From an uncultured Magnetospirillum sp. (GTDB lineage: Bacteria > Pseudomonadota > Alphaproteobacteria > Rhodospirillales > Magnetospirillaceae): a DNA stretch of 64,000 bases. Made by a program: the position numbers and the translations under genes. The stretch is from the NCBI RefSeq assembly GCF_903853455.1, contig NZ_CAINTR010000008.1:1-64000 (forward strand). Reading direction: 5' to 3'. The notes beneath the pieces were generated by a model. The model was not told the origin of the DNA. It made no database searches and saw nothing but the letters and a program-made list of their open reading frames with translations. Of this stretch, positions 17,282-25,928 are shown piece after piece. Within the stretch, counting starts at the first letter, position 1. Each line of letters begins with the position of its first letter.

Positions 17282-17976
17282 CGGCGATGACGGTGGAGGA
17301 CGCCCATATCCTGGTGGTCGACGACGACAGGCGGCTGCGCGAGCTGTTGCGCAAATATTTGTCGGACAACGGCTATCTAGTGGCGACCGCCGCCGACGCC
17401 GCCGAGGCGCGCCATCGCATGGCGGGCCTCTCCTTCGACCTCATCGTTCTCGACGTCATGATGCCGGGCGAGGACGGAATGCAGTTGACCCGCTCGTTGC
17501 GCGCCGACGGCAGCCGGGTGCCGATTTTGCTGCTGACGGCGCGGGGCGAGGTGGACGACCGCATTCGCGGCCTGGAGGCCGGAGCCGACGACTACCTGTC
17601 CAAGCCGTTCGAACCGCGCGAACTGCTGCTGCGGCTGGGCTCAATCCTGCGCCGCGCGCCGCGCGACGAACCCGAGGCGGCCCGCGAACTGCGGCTGGGC
17701 GAGTTCACCTGGGACCTGACCCGCTCGGAGCTGCGCCGCGGCGACCAGCCGGTCCACCTGACCCAGGCCGAACGCGACCTGCTGGCGGTGCTGGCCGAAG
17801 TCGCCGGCCAGGGCGTGGCCCGCGACGATCTGGCGCTGCGCACCGGCAACTCGGCCAATCCGCGCACCGTGGACGTGCAGGTGACCCGCCTGCGCAAGAA
17901 GATCGAGGACGACCCCAAGCTGCCGCGCTATCTTCAGACCGTGCGCGGCATGGGCTACATGTTGCGGCCGGATTGA
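17278..17976 (+). CDS. OmpR-type response regulator
   Basis: A 232-residue two-component regulator. The receiver domain has the acidic pocket VVDDD, the phospho-acceptor aspartate 59 in LIVLDVMMPGEDG, the switch threonine in LLLTARGE and the lysine in YLSKPFEPRE. The C-terminal winged helix ends PRTVDVQVTRLRKKIEDDPKLPRYLQTVRGMGYML. Start overlaps the marR stop. The histidine kinase at 18235 is the evident partner, although a repeat element separates them. Target genes are unknown. Confidence 0.92.
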   Translation: MTAMTVEDAHILVVDDDRRLRELLRKYLSDNGYLVATAADAAEARHRMAGLSFDLIVLDVMMPGEDGMQLTRSLRADGSRVPILLLTARGEVDDRIRGLEAGADDYLSKPFEPRELLLRLGSILRRAPRDEPEAARELRLGEFTWDLTRSELRRGDQPVHLTQAERDLLAVLAEVAGQGVARDDLALRTGNSANPRTVDVQVTRLRKKIEDDPKLPRYLQTVRGMGYMLRPD

Positions 17977-18027
17977 GGGCAGCCGGGTACGTAGATTCTT
18001 GGCCTCATCAGCGAGGCTTTAGCCGAG

Positions 18028-18232
18028 TGTCGCCGCGTTGAGCGGCCCGGAGTGGCCCCGAGCGCAAGCGAGGGAACAGCCACGGAGGAAAGCCAAGGGG
18101 GCGCGAGCCCCCGCCGGCGCTTGAGGACAAAACGACCCGGAGCGTAGCGACTAGCCCGTTGAGGGCGCGCGCCACATGGCGCGAAAGCCAAGGCGAACGG
18201 AGTTCGCCGCCCGGCAATTGAGGGACAAGAAA
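18028..18232 (+). repeat. Intergenic repeat, family 2, copy B (about two units)
   Basis: Two units follow each other. The first ends AAAGCCAAGGGGGCGCGAG, a stem, then GCCGGCGCTTGAGG. The second runs CCGGAGCGTAGCGACTAGC, then GTTGAGGGCGCGCGCC, GCGAAAGCCAAGG, a CGAAC/GTTCG stem, and CCCGGCAATTGAGGGACAAG. Its final AGGGA lies nine bases before the histidine kinase ATG and is the only evident Shine-Dalgarno sequence for that gene. Confidence 0.75.
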
Positions 18233-18234
18233 CA

Positions 18235-19560
18235 ATGCTCACACCCAGCCAGTGGCTGAAGCGTTTGCTGCCCCAGGGTCTGCTGGGACGCTCGCTTCTG
18301 ATCATCATCATGCCGCTGGTGGTGATGCAGCTGGTCTCCACCTACGTCTTCTACAGCACCCACTGGGAAACGGTGGCCAAGCGGCTGGCCAAGGGGCTGG
18401 CCGGCGACATCGGCACCGTGATCGAGGCGATCCGCGCCTTCCCCGACCCCGATTCCCGCGCCGTCATCCTGGACATCGCCGCCGCCAAGATGGAGTTGGA
18501 CATCCGCTTCATTCCCGGCGGCATCCTGCCCAACCAGCCGCAGCCGCTGCCGTCGAGCTTTCTCGAACGCGCCATGGCCGAGGCCATGGACGAGCGGGTG
18601 CAGCGGCCTTACCGCCTCGACGAGACCAGCTTCGAACGCGAAGTGGTGATCCGGGTCCAGTTGTCCGACGGGCTGCTGGAGATCTTCGCTCCCAAGAAGC
18701 GGCTGTTCAGCTCCACCACCTATGTCTTCATCCTGTGGATGCTGGGCACCTCCATGCTGCTGTTCGGCATCGCCACGGTGTTCATGCGCAACCAGGTGCG
18801 CAGCGTCCGCAAGCTGGCGGTGGCCGCCGACCGCTTCGGCAAGGGCCTCGACGTGGCCAATTTCAAGCCCGAGGGCGCCACCGAGGTGCGTCAGGCGGCC
18901 CAGGCCTTCAACCTGATGCGCGAGCGCATCCAGCGCCAGATCCAGCAGCGCACCGAGATGCTGGCCGGCGTCTCCCACGATCTGCGCACGCCTCTGACCC
19001 GCATGAAGCTGCAACTGGCCATCATGGGCGACATGGACGGCCGCGCCGAGTTGGACGAGGACGTGGCCGAGATGGAGCGCATGGTCGAGGGCTATCTCGC
19101 CTTCGCCCGCGGCGAGGGCAGCGAACAGCCGGTGGCCACCGACCTGCCGGCGCTGGTGGACGAAGTGGTGGGACGCTACCGCCGCCAGGGCAGTTCCATC
19201 GACCTGCACAGCGAGGGCGAGATCGTCATGCCGATCCGCCCTGACGCCATGGCCCGCGCCCTGGGCAACCTGATCGGCAACGCCATCCGCTATGGCGGCC
19301 AAGTCTGGGTGCGGGTGGGCTGCCGCCGCGACGCCGCCGAGGTGCTGATCGACGACGACGGCCCCGGCATCCCGCCCGAACGGCGCGAGGAGGTGTTCAA
19401 ACCCTTCACCCGGCTGGAGGAATCCCGCAATCTCGGCACCGGCGGGGTGGGGCTGGGCCTGACCATCGCCCGCGACATCGTGCGGACCCATGGCGGCGAC
19501 CTGCTGCTGGAGGATTCACCGCTGGGGGGCTTGCGCGCGCGCGTGAGATTGCCGCTCTAG
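18235..19560 (+). CDS. EnvZ-like sensor histidine kinase
   Basis: A 441-residue membrane kinase. A first membrane segment (about 18-40), a periplasmic sensor of about 110 residues, and a second segment (TYVFILWMLGTSMLLFGIATVF) are followed by HAMP. The dimerisation helix carries the phospho-acceptor histidine 248 in GVSHDLRTPLTRMKLQ. The ATPase domain shows NLIGNAIRYGG, DDDGPGIP and TGGVGLGLTIARDIVRTHGG. It would phosphorylate the regulator at 17278-17976. A repeat of about 250 bases sits between them, so translation depends on a ribosome site inside the repeat. Confidence 0.9.
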   Translation: MLTPSQWLKRLLPQGLLGRSLLIIIMPLVVMQLVSTYVFYSTHWETVAKRLAKGLAGDIGTVIEAIRAFPDPDSRAVILDIAAAKMELDIRFIPGGILPNQPQPLPSSFLERAMAEAMDERVQRPYRLDETSFEREVVIRVQLSDGLLEIFAPKKRLFSSTTYVFILWMLGTSMLLFGIATVFMRNQVRSVRKLAVAADRFGKGLDVANFKPEGATEVRQAAQAFNLMRERIQRQIQQRTEMLAGVSHDLRTPLTRMKLQLAIMGDMDGRAELDEDVAEMERMVEGYLAFARGEGSEQPVATDLPALVDEVVGRYRRQGSSIDLHSEGEIVMPIRPDAMARALGNLIGNAIRYGGQVWVRVGCRRDAAEVLIDDDGPGIPPERREEVFKPFTRLEESRNLGTGGVGLGLTIARDIVRTHGGDLLLEDSPLGGLRARVRLPL

Positions 19561-19582
19561 TTCAGCCAAGCGTGGGCGCGGG

Positions 19583-20329
19583 CTAGGCCTTCGCCACCAG
19601 CAGGATGTTCTTGCCGACCGGCGCGCCGATCAGGCGCTCCAGGCCACGGGTCAGCGGCACCCCCACCCGGTCGTAGAACCGTGCCGCCTCGCGGTTGAAG
19701 CCGGTGTTGCCCAGCACCCGGTGAACCAGCCACCACGCGGCGACACCCAGAAGGTCGCGATAGCCGGCGGTCCGCACCGAAAAGCCGGCCTCGACCACCT
19801 TGGCCGTCAACTCGTCCAGGGTGTAGCGGCGATGATGGCCCAGCGCCTCGTCCATGGGGCTGAACAGGGCCGGCAGGGCCGGCACGAACAGCAAGAGATG
19901 GCCGCCGGGACGCAAGGCCCGCCGCAACTCGACCAGGGCGCCCCGGTCGTCGGCCACATGCTCCAGCACGTTGACCATGACGATGCTGTCGCGGGACGCC
20001 GGTTCCGCCGCCGCCAGCCACTGCTCCAGACTGCCGTGATGGATGGCGACGCCGCTGCCGGCCAGAGTCGTGGCCAGCGCCGCCTGCAGGTTGTCGGCCG
20101 GTTCCACCACTTCCAGGCTGTCGACCAGCGGCGCGATCTTGCGCGCGATGGTGCCGACCCCGGCGCCGATCTCCACCGCCCGCCCGCCGAGATAGGGGCC
20201 GAAACCGTCCAGGATCCAGGCATGATAGTTGGGAAGATTGGAAAGAGCTTCCAGGTCGTGGCCGTGATAATGGGACTCTGCGGTCAACGGATGGGTCCTT
20301 CGCCAGGGGCTTGCCGGTATTACAGCCAT
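19583..20329 (-). CDS. Class I SAM-dependent methyltransferase
   Basis: A 248-residue methyltransferase. The SAM-binding motif AVEIGAGVGTIARKIA, the acidic residue at the end of the second strand (LEVVEPADN) and VNVLEHVADDRGALVELRRALRPGGHLLLFVPA match the Methyltransf_11 type. A C-terminal part after HHRRYTLDELTAKVVEAGF probably shapes the substrate site. It is encoded just before the membrane glycosyltransferase gene on the same strand, converging on the kinase gene. A glycan or lipid substrate is likely from context but cannot be proved. Confidence 0.8.
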   Translation of the reverse strand: MAVIPASPWRRTHPLTAESHYHGHDLEALSNLPNYHAWILDGFGPYLGGRAVEIGAGVGTIARKIAPLVDSLEVVEPADNLQAALATTLAGSGVAIHHGSLEQWLAAAEPASRDSIVMVNVLEHVADDRGALVELRRALRPGGHLLLFVPALPALFSPMDEALGHHRRYTLDELTAKVVEAGFSVRTAGYRDLLGVAAWWLVHRVLGNTGFNREAARFYDRVGVPLTRGLERLIGAPVGKNILLVAKA

Positions 20330-20341
20330 TGACGGCCCGGA

Positions 20342-22258
20342 TCAAGGCCGCCTCGGCAGGGGACAGCTCTCCGGCACGAACTCCACGACCACGACGCTGG
20401 TGGCGGTGGCGGCCTGACCGCCCAGGGTCCGCGACGCGGCGGCCCCCGGCCCGGTCAGCACCTCGACCACCCGGCCGCATCCGGCGGCGACCACTCTGTC
20501 GACCAATCCGTAAAAGCCGCCCGCGCCGGCCAATGCGGCCATGCCGGCCGGATCGACGCCGGGCAGCAGGGCATGGGTGACGCCATGGGCGCGCATCTGG
20601 CGCCAGAACAACCGCTCGTCCATGTTGTCGAACCGGACGTTGATCTCGGTCTGGTCGATGGGATTGGCATAGAAGGCCTGGGTGTCCAGCAGGTAAAGCC
20701 ACTGACGGATATGCATGGCCACCTTGGCCGACGGCGGCAGATGGGCGTTGACCCAGGTGGTGGCGAAAGCCAGGGCGACATTGCGCTCGATGAAGGCTTG
20801 GCGGCTTTCACCCTGGGTCAGGCGATGGACGAAGTTGCGCGCGAACACCACCTGTCCCGCCGATTGGAGCAGCAGCACCGCCGCCACCCCCGCCGCCAGG
20901 GCGCGCCGGACCCCTGGCGCCGCGGTGGCCCGCTCTGCGGCGGCCATCAGCCCGACGAGGATCAGCGGCATGAACGGCAGGTAGTGCCGCACCCGCTGCG
21001 ACGCGCCGAAGGCGAACCAGATTGCGTAAAAGCCCAGACAGACCAGACCGGAAACCATCCATGTCCGCGCCGCCGGCCGCCGGCGGCAGCGCCACGCCCC
21101 GAGGACGGCGAAGGGCGCCAGCAGAACCGGCAGCACCCCCAACCCGGTACGACCGGCATCGACGGAGCCGGGGGGGGCGAAGGTCACCATCACGGGATAG
21201 AGCAGGAAATCCACCAGACCGCGCGGCAGCGGGGATTCGATCTGGCCGCTCCATTCGCGGAACTCGGCGTGCTGCGCCGCGTCCCACGCCACGCCGGGAT
21301 GATAGGGCAGCACGCCGTACAGCACCGGAAACAACGGGTCGCCGGTGTTCCACCAATTCCAGCCATACCACTGCAATCCGGCGGCCAGCGCCGCCGCCGA
21401 GAACACCGCCGCCGACAGCACTCCACGCCGCTGCGCCAGCAGCACCAGGCCGCACAAGAACACCACCAGCAGACCGGGGTATTTGCTGGCCATGGCGAAA
21501 CCGGCGGCAAGACCGGCGACCGCCGCCCAGCCCAATCTTCCCTGCTCACGCGCCCGGGCGGCGGCGACCACGGCGACCACGGTGAAGGCCGCCAGCCGGG
21601 TCTCGACCTGCCCCGACCCGGCGCCGTAAAGGACGGCGGGAAGGGTCGCCAGGGCCAAGGCCGCGGCCAAGGCCCAATCGCGGCCCAACACGCCACGCCC
21701 CAAGGCATAGGTCAGGGCGACCGTCGCCCAACCGGACACGCCGCACCACAGGGTCATGGCCTGCTCGCCGCCCAAGCCCAAGGCGGCGAGATAGGTCATC
21801 TGCAACAGCAGGGGAACCGCCGCGTCGGCGGCGCGCGGCACGAAGACCAGATGATGGTCGCGGAGAATTTGGCGGGGAATGGCGAAATGGTAGGCCAGGC
21901 TGTCGGCGTCGGTGGGCGGCGCCAGCCCCTCGACTAGGTCGCCCATCAGGATGGCGACGCCCAAGGCCAGCAGCGCCCAGGTCCAGACGGTGAAGGGCTC
22001 GGCCGACACCTCGACCCGGCGCAACTCCCACAGGCCCGGCAAGCCGGCGGCGCAGATCAGGGCGAAGGTCGCCGGCTCGACCCGTCCGGCCAGGGCGGCA
22101 AAGAAGCCGAACCAGCCGATCACCCCCATGCCGAGGCCGAACGACCATGCGGCGCGCTCGCGCCAGACCAGGCCGTCGCCGATCCCGGCCCCCCGCAGCG
22201 CCAGCGCGCCCCAGCCCAGGCACGACGCCGTCATCAGCAGGACGACCACCCAGCTCAT
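20342..22258 (-). CDS. Polytopic membrane glycosyltransferase, GT-C (GT39-like)
   Basis: About 638 residues with 11-13 predicted membrane segments. An early loop contains PPTDADSLAYHFAIPRQIL, an acidic D-x-D-type loop as in ArnT/PMT-like enzymes that take sugars from polyprenyl phosphate. A C-terminal soluble part of about 170 residues has NAHLPPSAKVAMHIRQWLYLL, common in this group. The ATG overlaps the stop of a 37-codon frame (ATGA) and follows a polyprenyl-phosphate glycosyltransferase-like gene, so donor synthesis and transfer are encoded together. Substrate unknown. Confidence 0.75.
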   Translation of the reverse strand: MSWVVVLLMTASCLGWGALALRGAGIGDGLVWRERAAWSFGLGMGVIGWFGFFAALAGRVEPATFALICAAGLPGLWELRRVEVSAEPFTVWTWALLALGVAILMGDLVEGLAPPTDADSLAYHFAIPRQILRDHHLVFVPRAADAAVPLLLQMTYLAALGLGGEQAMTLWCGVSGWATVALTYALGRGVLGRDWALAAALALATLPAVLYGAGSGQVETRLAAFTVVAVVAAARAREQGRLGWAAVAGLAAGFAMASKYPGLLVVFLCGLVLLAQRRGVLSAAVFSAAALAAGLQWYGWNWWNTGDPLFPVLYGVLPYHPGVAWDAAQHAEFREWSGQIESPLPRGLVDFLLYPVMVTFAPPGSVDAGRTGLGVLPVLLAPFAVLGAWRCRRRPAARTWMVSGLVCLGFYAIWFAFGASQRVRHYLPFMPLILVGLMAAAERATAAPGVRRALAAGVAAVLLLQSAGQVVFARNFVHRLTQGESRQAFIERNVALAFATTWVNAHLPPSAKVAMHIRQWLYLLDTQAFYANPIDQTEINVRFDNMDERLFWRQMRAHGVTHALLPGVDPAGMAALAGAGGFYGLVDRVVAAGCGRVVEVLTGPGAAASRTLGGQAATATSVVVVEFVPESCPLPRRP

Positions 22259-22368
22259 CGCAGCCACACCGCCGCGAGAGCGGGCAGGATGTCACGGAAC
22301 TGCGCCAGATAGGCGGCCAGAACCACCGCCACCCAGACCCAGGCCAGTGCTGGTGCCGTAAGCCTCAC
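22255..22368 (-). CDS. Putative 37-residue membrane peptide
   Basis: A GTG-initiated frame fits between two coupled genes: its stop overlaps the next ATG (ATGA) and its start lies 19 bases after the preceding stop, with GGGAGCGGCCGG upstream. The product has a hydrophobic centre (LAWVWVAVVLAAYLAQF) followed by a short amphipathic end (PALAAVWLR), enough for a single membrane span. It may be a small subunit or coupling peptide for the neighbouring glycosyltransferases. No homologue is recognised; the case rests on exact spacing and hydrophobicity. Confidence 0.45.
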   Translation of the reverse strand: MRLTAPALAWVWVAVVLAAYLAQFRDILPALAAVWLR

Positions 22369-22386
22369 TCCGGCCGCTCCCGACGA

Positions 22387-23100
22387 TCAGTCGAACAGGT
22401 TGTAGCGGGCGATGCAGTACAGGGCGCGCACGCCGTCGCGCCAGCCGATCTTCTTGCCTTCCTCGTAGGTGCGGCCGGAATAGCTGATGCCGACCTCGAA
22501 GATCCGGGGACGCGGACGCAATTTGGCGATCTTGGCGGTGATTTCCGGCTCGAAGCCGAAACGGTTCTCGACGATGGAGATGCCCTGGATGATCTCGCGC
22601 CGGAAGACCTTGTAGCAGGTCTCCATGTCGGTGAGGTTGAGATCGGTGAACATGTTGGAGGTCAGGGTCAGCACCGTGTTGCCGATGGAGTGCCAGAAAT
22701 ACAGCACCCGCACCTCCTCGCCGCCGCGAAAGCGCGACCCGAACACCACGTCGGCGCGGTCGCCGATGATCGGGTTCAACAGCTTGGGATAGTCGTTGGG
22801 GCTGTATTCCAGATCGGCGTCCTGCACCAGCACGATGTCGCCGGTGGCCTTGGCGAAACCGGTGCGCAAGGCGGCACCCTTGCCCTGGTTGACCGCATGG
22901 CCGGTGGTGACAATCTCGGGATGCCGGGCGGCCAGCCCCTTCGCCACCTCGACCGAACGGTCGCGGGACGCGTCGTCGACGATGACGATCTCGATGCCCA
23001 GGCCGCACCGGTCCGCCGCCAGCACCCGCTCGACAATCGCCTCGAGCGTCTTCTCCTCGTTGTAGCACGGGATCACGACAGACAGTTTGGTGACGCTCAT
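22387..23100 (-). CDS. Glycosyltransferase family 2, polyprenyl-phosphate sugar synthase type
   Basis: A 237-residue GT2 enzyme. It opens with [21 protein letters not shown], then [19 protein letters not shown], the metal-binding [16 protein letters not shown] and [21 protein letters not shown], and ends with [30 protein letters not shown]. This resembles DPM1-like enzymes lacking membrane segments, which charge a lipid phosphate with a hexose. The ATG beginning MSVTKLS has AGGAG upstream. The GT-C enzyme downstream is the natural user of its product. Confidence 0.85.
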   Translation of the reverse strand: MSVTKLSVVIPCYNEEKTLEAIVERVLAADRCGLGIEIVIVDDASRDRSVEVAKGLAARHPEIVTTGHAVNQGKGAALRTGFAKATGDIVLVQDADLEYSPNDYPKLLNPIIGDRADVVFGSRFRGGEEVRVLYFWHSIGNTVLTLTSNMFTDLNLTDMETCYKVFRREIIQGISIVENRFGFEPEITAKIAKLRPRPRIFEVGISYSGRTYEEGKKIGWRDGVRALYCIARYNLFD

Positions 23101-23116
23101 CGACCTGCTCCTGGGA

Positions 23117-24697
23117 TTAGTGCCGGAAGTGACGCATGCCGGTAAACACCATGGCAAGGCCCTTTTCGTCGGCCGCCGCGATCACCTCGGCGTCGCGCAT
23201 GGAGCCGCCCGGCTGGATGACCGCCGTGGCGCCCGCCGCCGCCGCCGCCAGAAGCCCGTCGGCGAAGGGGAAGAAGGCGTCCGAGGCGACCACCGAACCG
23301 ATGGTGCCGGCCTCGGGCAAACCGGCGGCGTCGGCCGCCTCCTTGGACTTCCAGGCGGCGATGCGCGACGAATCGACCCGGCTCATCTGGCCGGCGCCGA
23401 TGCCCACCGTGGCGCCGTTCTTGACGTAGATGATGGCGTTGGACTTGACGTGCTTGCAGACCCGGAAGGCGAACAGCAGATCCTTCAACTCCTGCTCGGT
23501 GGGGGCGCGCTTGGTCACCACCTTGAGCTCGGCCAGGGTGATGCGGCCGTTGTCCTTGGTCTGGAACAGGTAGCCGCCGGCCACCGGCCGCAGGGTCATG
23601 CCCGGCTCGGACGGGGCGGGCAGGCCGCCGGTCACCAGCAGGCGCAGATTCTTCTTGGCGGCGAAGGCGGCCACGGCGGCCTCGTCGGCCTCGGGCGCGA
23701 TCACCACTTCGGTGAACAGCTTGGCGATCTCGGTGGCCGTGACGCCGTCCAGCTTGCGGTTGATGGCGACGATGCCGCCGAAGGCCGAAACCGGGTCGGT
23801 GGCCAGGGCGTTGAGATAGGCCGACTTGATGTCGGCGCCGGTGGCGACGCCGCACGGATTGGCGTGCTTGATGATGGCGACGGCGGGCTGGTCGAACTCC
23901 GCCACCAGCTCATAGGCGGCATCGGTGTCGTTCAGGTTGTTGTAGCTGAGTTCCTTGCCCTGAAGCTGCGTCGCGGTGGAAACGCCGGGGCGATGGTGGC
24001 CGGTGACGTAGAAGGCGGCCTGCTGATGCGGGTTCTCGCCATAGCGCAGGCTCTGCTTCAACTCGCCGGCGACGACGACACGGCGGGGGAAGGTGTCGCC
24101 CAGTTCCTTGGCGAACCACTGGGAGATGGCGGCGTCGTAGGCGCCGGTACGGGCATAGGCGGTGGCGGCGAGACGCTTGCGCAAGGCCAAGGTGGTGGCG
24201 CCCTGGTTGGCCTCCATCTCCGCCATGACCACCGCGTAATCCTCCACGTCGACCACCACGGTGACGGCGGCGTGGTTCTTGGAGGCGGCACGGATCATGG
24301 CGGGGCCGCCGATGTCGATGTTCTCGACGCATTCGTCGTAGCCGGCGCCCTTGGCCACGGTGGCCTCGAACGGATAGAGGTTCACCACCAGCAGGTCGAT
24401 GGGGGCGATGCCGTGGTCGGCCATGGCCTTCTCATGCTCGGCGTTGCCGCGGATACCCAGCAAGCCGCCATGGACCTTGGGGTGCAGGGTCTTGACCCGT
24501 CCGTCCAGCATCTCGGGAAAGCCGGTGTGGTCGGCCACGTCCTTGACTGGAATGCCGGCGTCGCGGATGGCCTTGGCGGTGCCGCCGGTGGACAGGATCT
24601 CGACGCCTTTGCCCGCCAGGAAGCGGGCGAAGTCGAGCAATCCGGTCTTGTCCGAGACCGAAAACAGGGCGCGGCGAACGAGGGACAGGTCGGACAT
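23117..24697 (-). CDS. purH: Bifunctional AICAR transformylase / IMP cyclohydrolase
   Basis: A 526-residue purine enzyme catalysing the last two steps to IMP. The N-terminal MGS-like cyclohydrolase domain starts [38 protein letters not shown]. The transformylase domain has [26 protein letters not shown] and [18 protein letters not shown] near the C-terminus. Full length with no interruptions. The start MSDLSLVRR is preferred over a 15-codon extension. It is divergent from wecB, sharing about 120 bases. Confidence 0.95.
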   Translation of the reverse strand: MSDLSLVRRALFSVSDKTGLLDFARFLAGKGVEILSTGGTAKAIRDAGIPVKDVADHTGFPEMLDGRVKTLHPKVHGGLLGIRGNAEHEKAMADHGIAPIDLLVVNLYPFEATVAKGAGYDECVENIDIGGPAMIRAASKNHAAVTVVVDVEDYAVVMAEMEANQGATTLALRKRLAATAYARTGAYDAAISQWFAKELGDTFPRRVVVAGELKQSLRYGENPHQQAAFYVTGHHRPGVSTATQLQGKELSYNNLNDTDAAYELVAEFDQPAVAIIKHANPCGVATGADIKSAYLNALATDPVSAFGGIVAINRKLDGVTATEIAKLFTEVVIAPEADEAAVAAFAAKKNLRLLVTGGLPAPSEPGMTLRPVAGGYLFQTKDNGRITLAELKVVTKRAPTEQELKDLLFAFRVCKHVKSNAIIYVKNGATVGIGAGQMSRVDSSRIAAWKSKEAADAAGLPEAGTIGSVVASDAFFPFADGLLAAAAAGATAVIQPGGSMRDAEVIAAADEKGLAMVFTGMRHFRH

Positions 24698-24817
24698 GGG
24701 CGAGGCCTCCGGGCAGGACGGGATGGGTGGGGGATATAGCAAATTGGCGCCGCCGTAAACGCTGGATTCACACCAATGCAGCGGCTATATACAGCCGGCA
24801 CTGCAAAAGGTTTCCTG

Positions 24818-25927
24818 ATGCCGAAGCGCTCCAGAACGGTTGTCTGCGTGGTCGGGGCTCGCCCCAACTACATGAAGGCGGCGCCCATCGTCGCCGCCCT
24901 GCAGGACTCCGTCCGCCTGTCGCCGCTGCTGGTTCACACCGGCCAGCATTACGACCCCGACATGAACGAGAAATTCTTCGCCGAGCTGGGCATGCCCGCC
25001 CCCGATTCCAATCTGGACGTGGGCTCGGGCAGCCATGCGGTGCAGACCGCCGAGGTGATGATCCGGTTCGAGCCGGTGCTGGACGCCGCCGCCGATCCCG
25101 TCGTCCTGGTGGTGGGCGACGTCAACTCCACCATCGCCTGCGCCCTGGTCGCCGCCAAGAAGGGCATTCCGGTGGTCCATGTGGAGGCCGGCCTGCGCTC
25201 GCGCGACCGTGCCATGCCGGAAGAGATCAACCGGGTGCTGACCGACCAGTTGTCGGACCTGCTGTTCACCACCGAGCGTAGCGCCGCCGCCAATCTGGCC
25301 GCCGAGGGCATCGACGCCGCCCGCGTTCATTTCGTCGGCAACGTCATGATCGACACCCTGATCGCCAACCTGCCCCGCGCCATCGCCCCGGCCGCGACCC
25401 TGGCCGCCGCCGGGTTGCCGGCACCGGCCCAATTCGCGGTGGCCACCTTGCACCGCCCGTCCAACGTGGACGATCCGGCGGTGCTGCGGCGCCTGCTGGA
25501 GTGTCTCGCCGAGATCGGTGAAACCTTGCCGGTGGTGCTGCCGCTGCATCCGCGCACCCGCGCCCGTGTCGACGCCGCCGGCCTCGCCCCCATGCTGGAC
25601 GGACGCCGCATCCTGGCCCTGGGGCCGCAAGGCTACCTCGCCATGCTGGGGCTGATGAAGAATGCGCGGCTGGTGCTGACCGATTCCGGCGGCATCCAGG
25701 AAGAGACCACGGCGCTGGGGGTTCCCTGCCTGACGCTGCGCGACAACACCGAACGGCCATCGACGGTGGAGTTCGGCACCAACACCCTGGTCGGCCGCGA
25801 TCCCGGCCGCATCCTGGCCGCCGCCCGCGAGAGTCTGGCGACCGGCGGCAAGGCCGGCCGCATTCCCGAATTCTGGGACGGCAACGCCGCCCGGCGGATC
25901 GTCGCCGTGCTGGAGGACAGCTTCTGA
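24818..25927 (+). CDS. wecB: UDP-N-acetylglucosamine 2-epimerase (non-hydrolysing)
   Basis: A 369-residue GT-B-fold epimerase that makes UDP-ManNAc from UDP-GlcNAc. Visible are VGARPNYMKAAPI, LVHTGQHYDPDMNEKFF, VGDVNSTIACALVAAKK, HVEAGLRSRDRAMPEEINRV, and LTDSGGIQEETTALGVPCLTLRDNTERPSTVEFGTN, all typical. The start MPKRSRT has AAAAGG upstream; an in-frame ATG 14 codons earlier is less likely. It ends one base before the O-antigen ligase-like gene, so ManNAc-type precursors and polymer handling are co-expressed. Confidence 0.93.
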   Translation: MPKRSRTVVCVVGARPNYMKAAPIVAALQDSVRLSPLLVHTGQHYDPDMNEKFFAELGMPAPDSNLDVGSGSHAVQTAEVMIRFEPVLDAAADPVVLVVGDVNSTIACALVAAKKGIPVVHVEAGLRSRDRAMPEEINRVLTDQLSDLLFTTERSAAANLAAEGIDAARVHFVGNVMIDTLIANLPRAIAPAATLAAAGLPAPAQFAVATLHRPSNVDDPAVLRRLLECLAEIGETLPVVLPLHPRTRARVDAAGLAPMLDGRRILALGPQGYLAMLGLMKNARLVLTDSGGIQEETTALGVPCLTLRDNTERPSTVEFGTNTLVGRDPGRILAAARESLATGGKAGRIPEFWDGNAARRIVAVLEDSF

Positions 25928-25928
25928 C

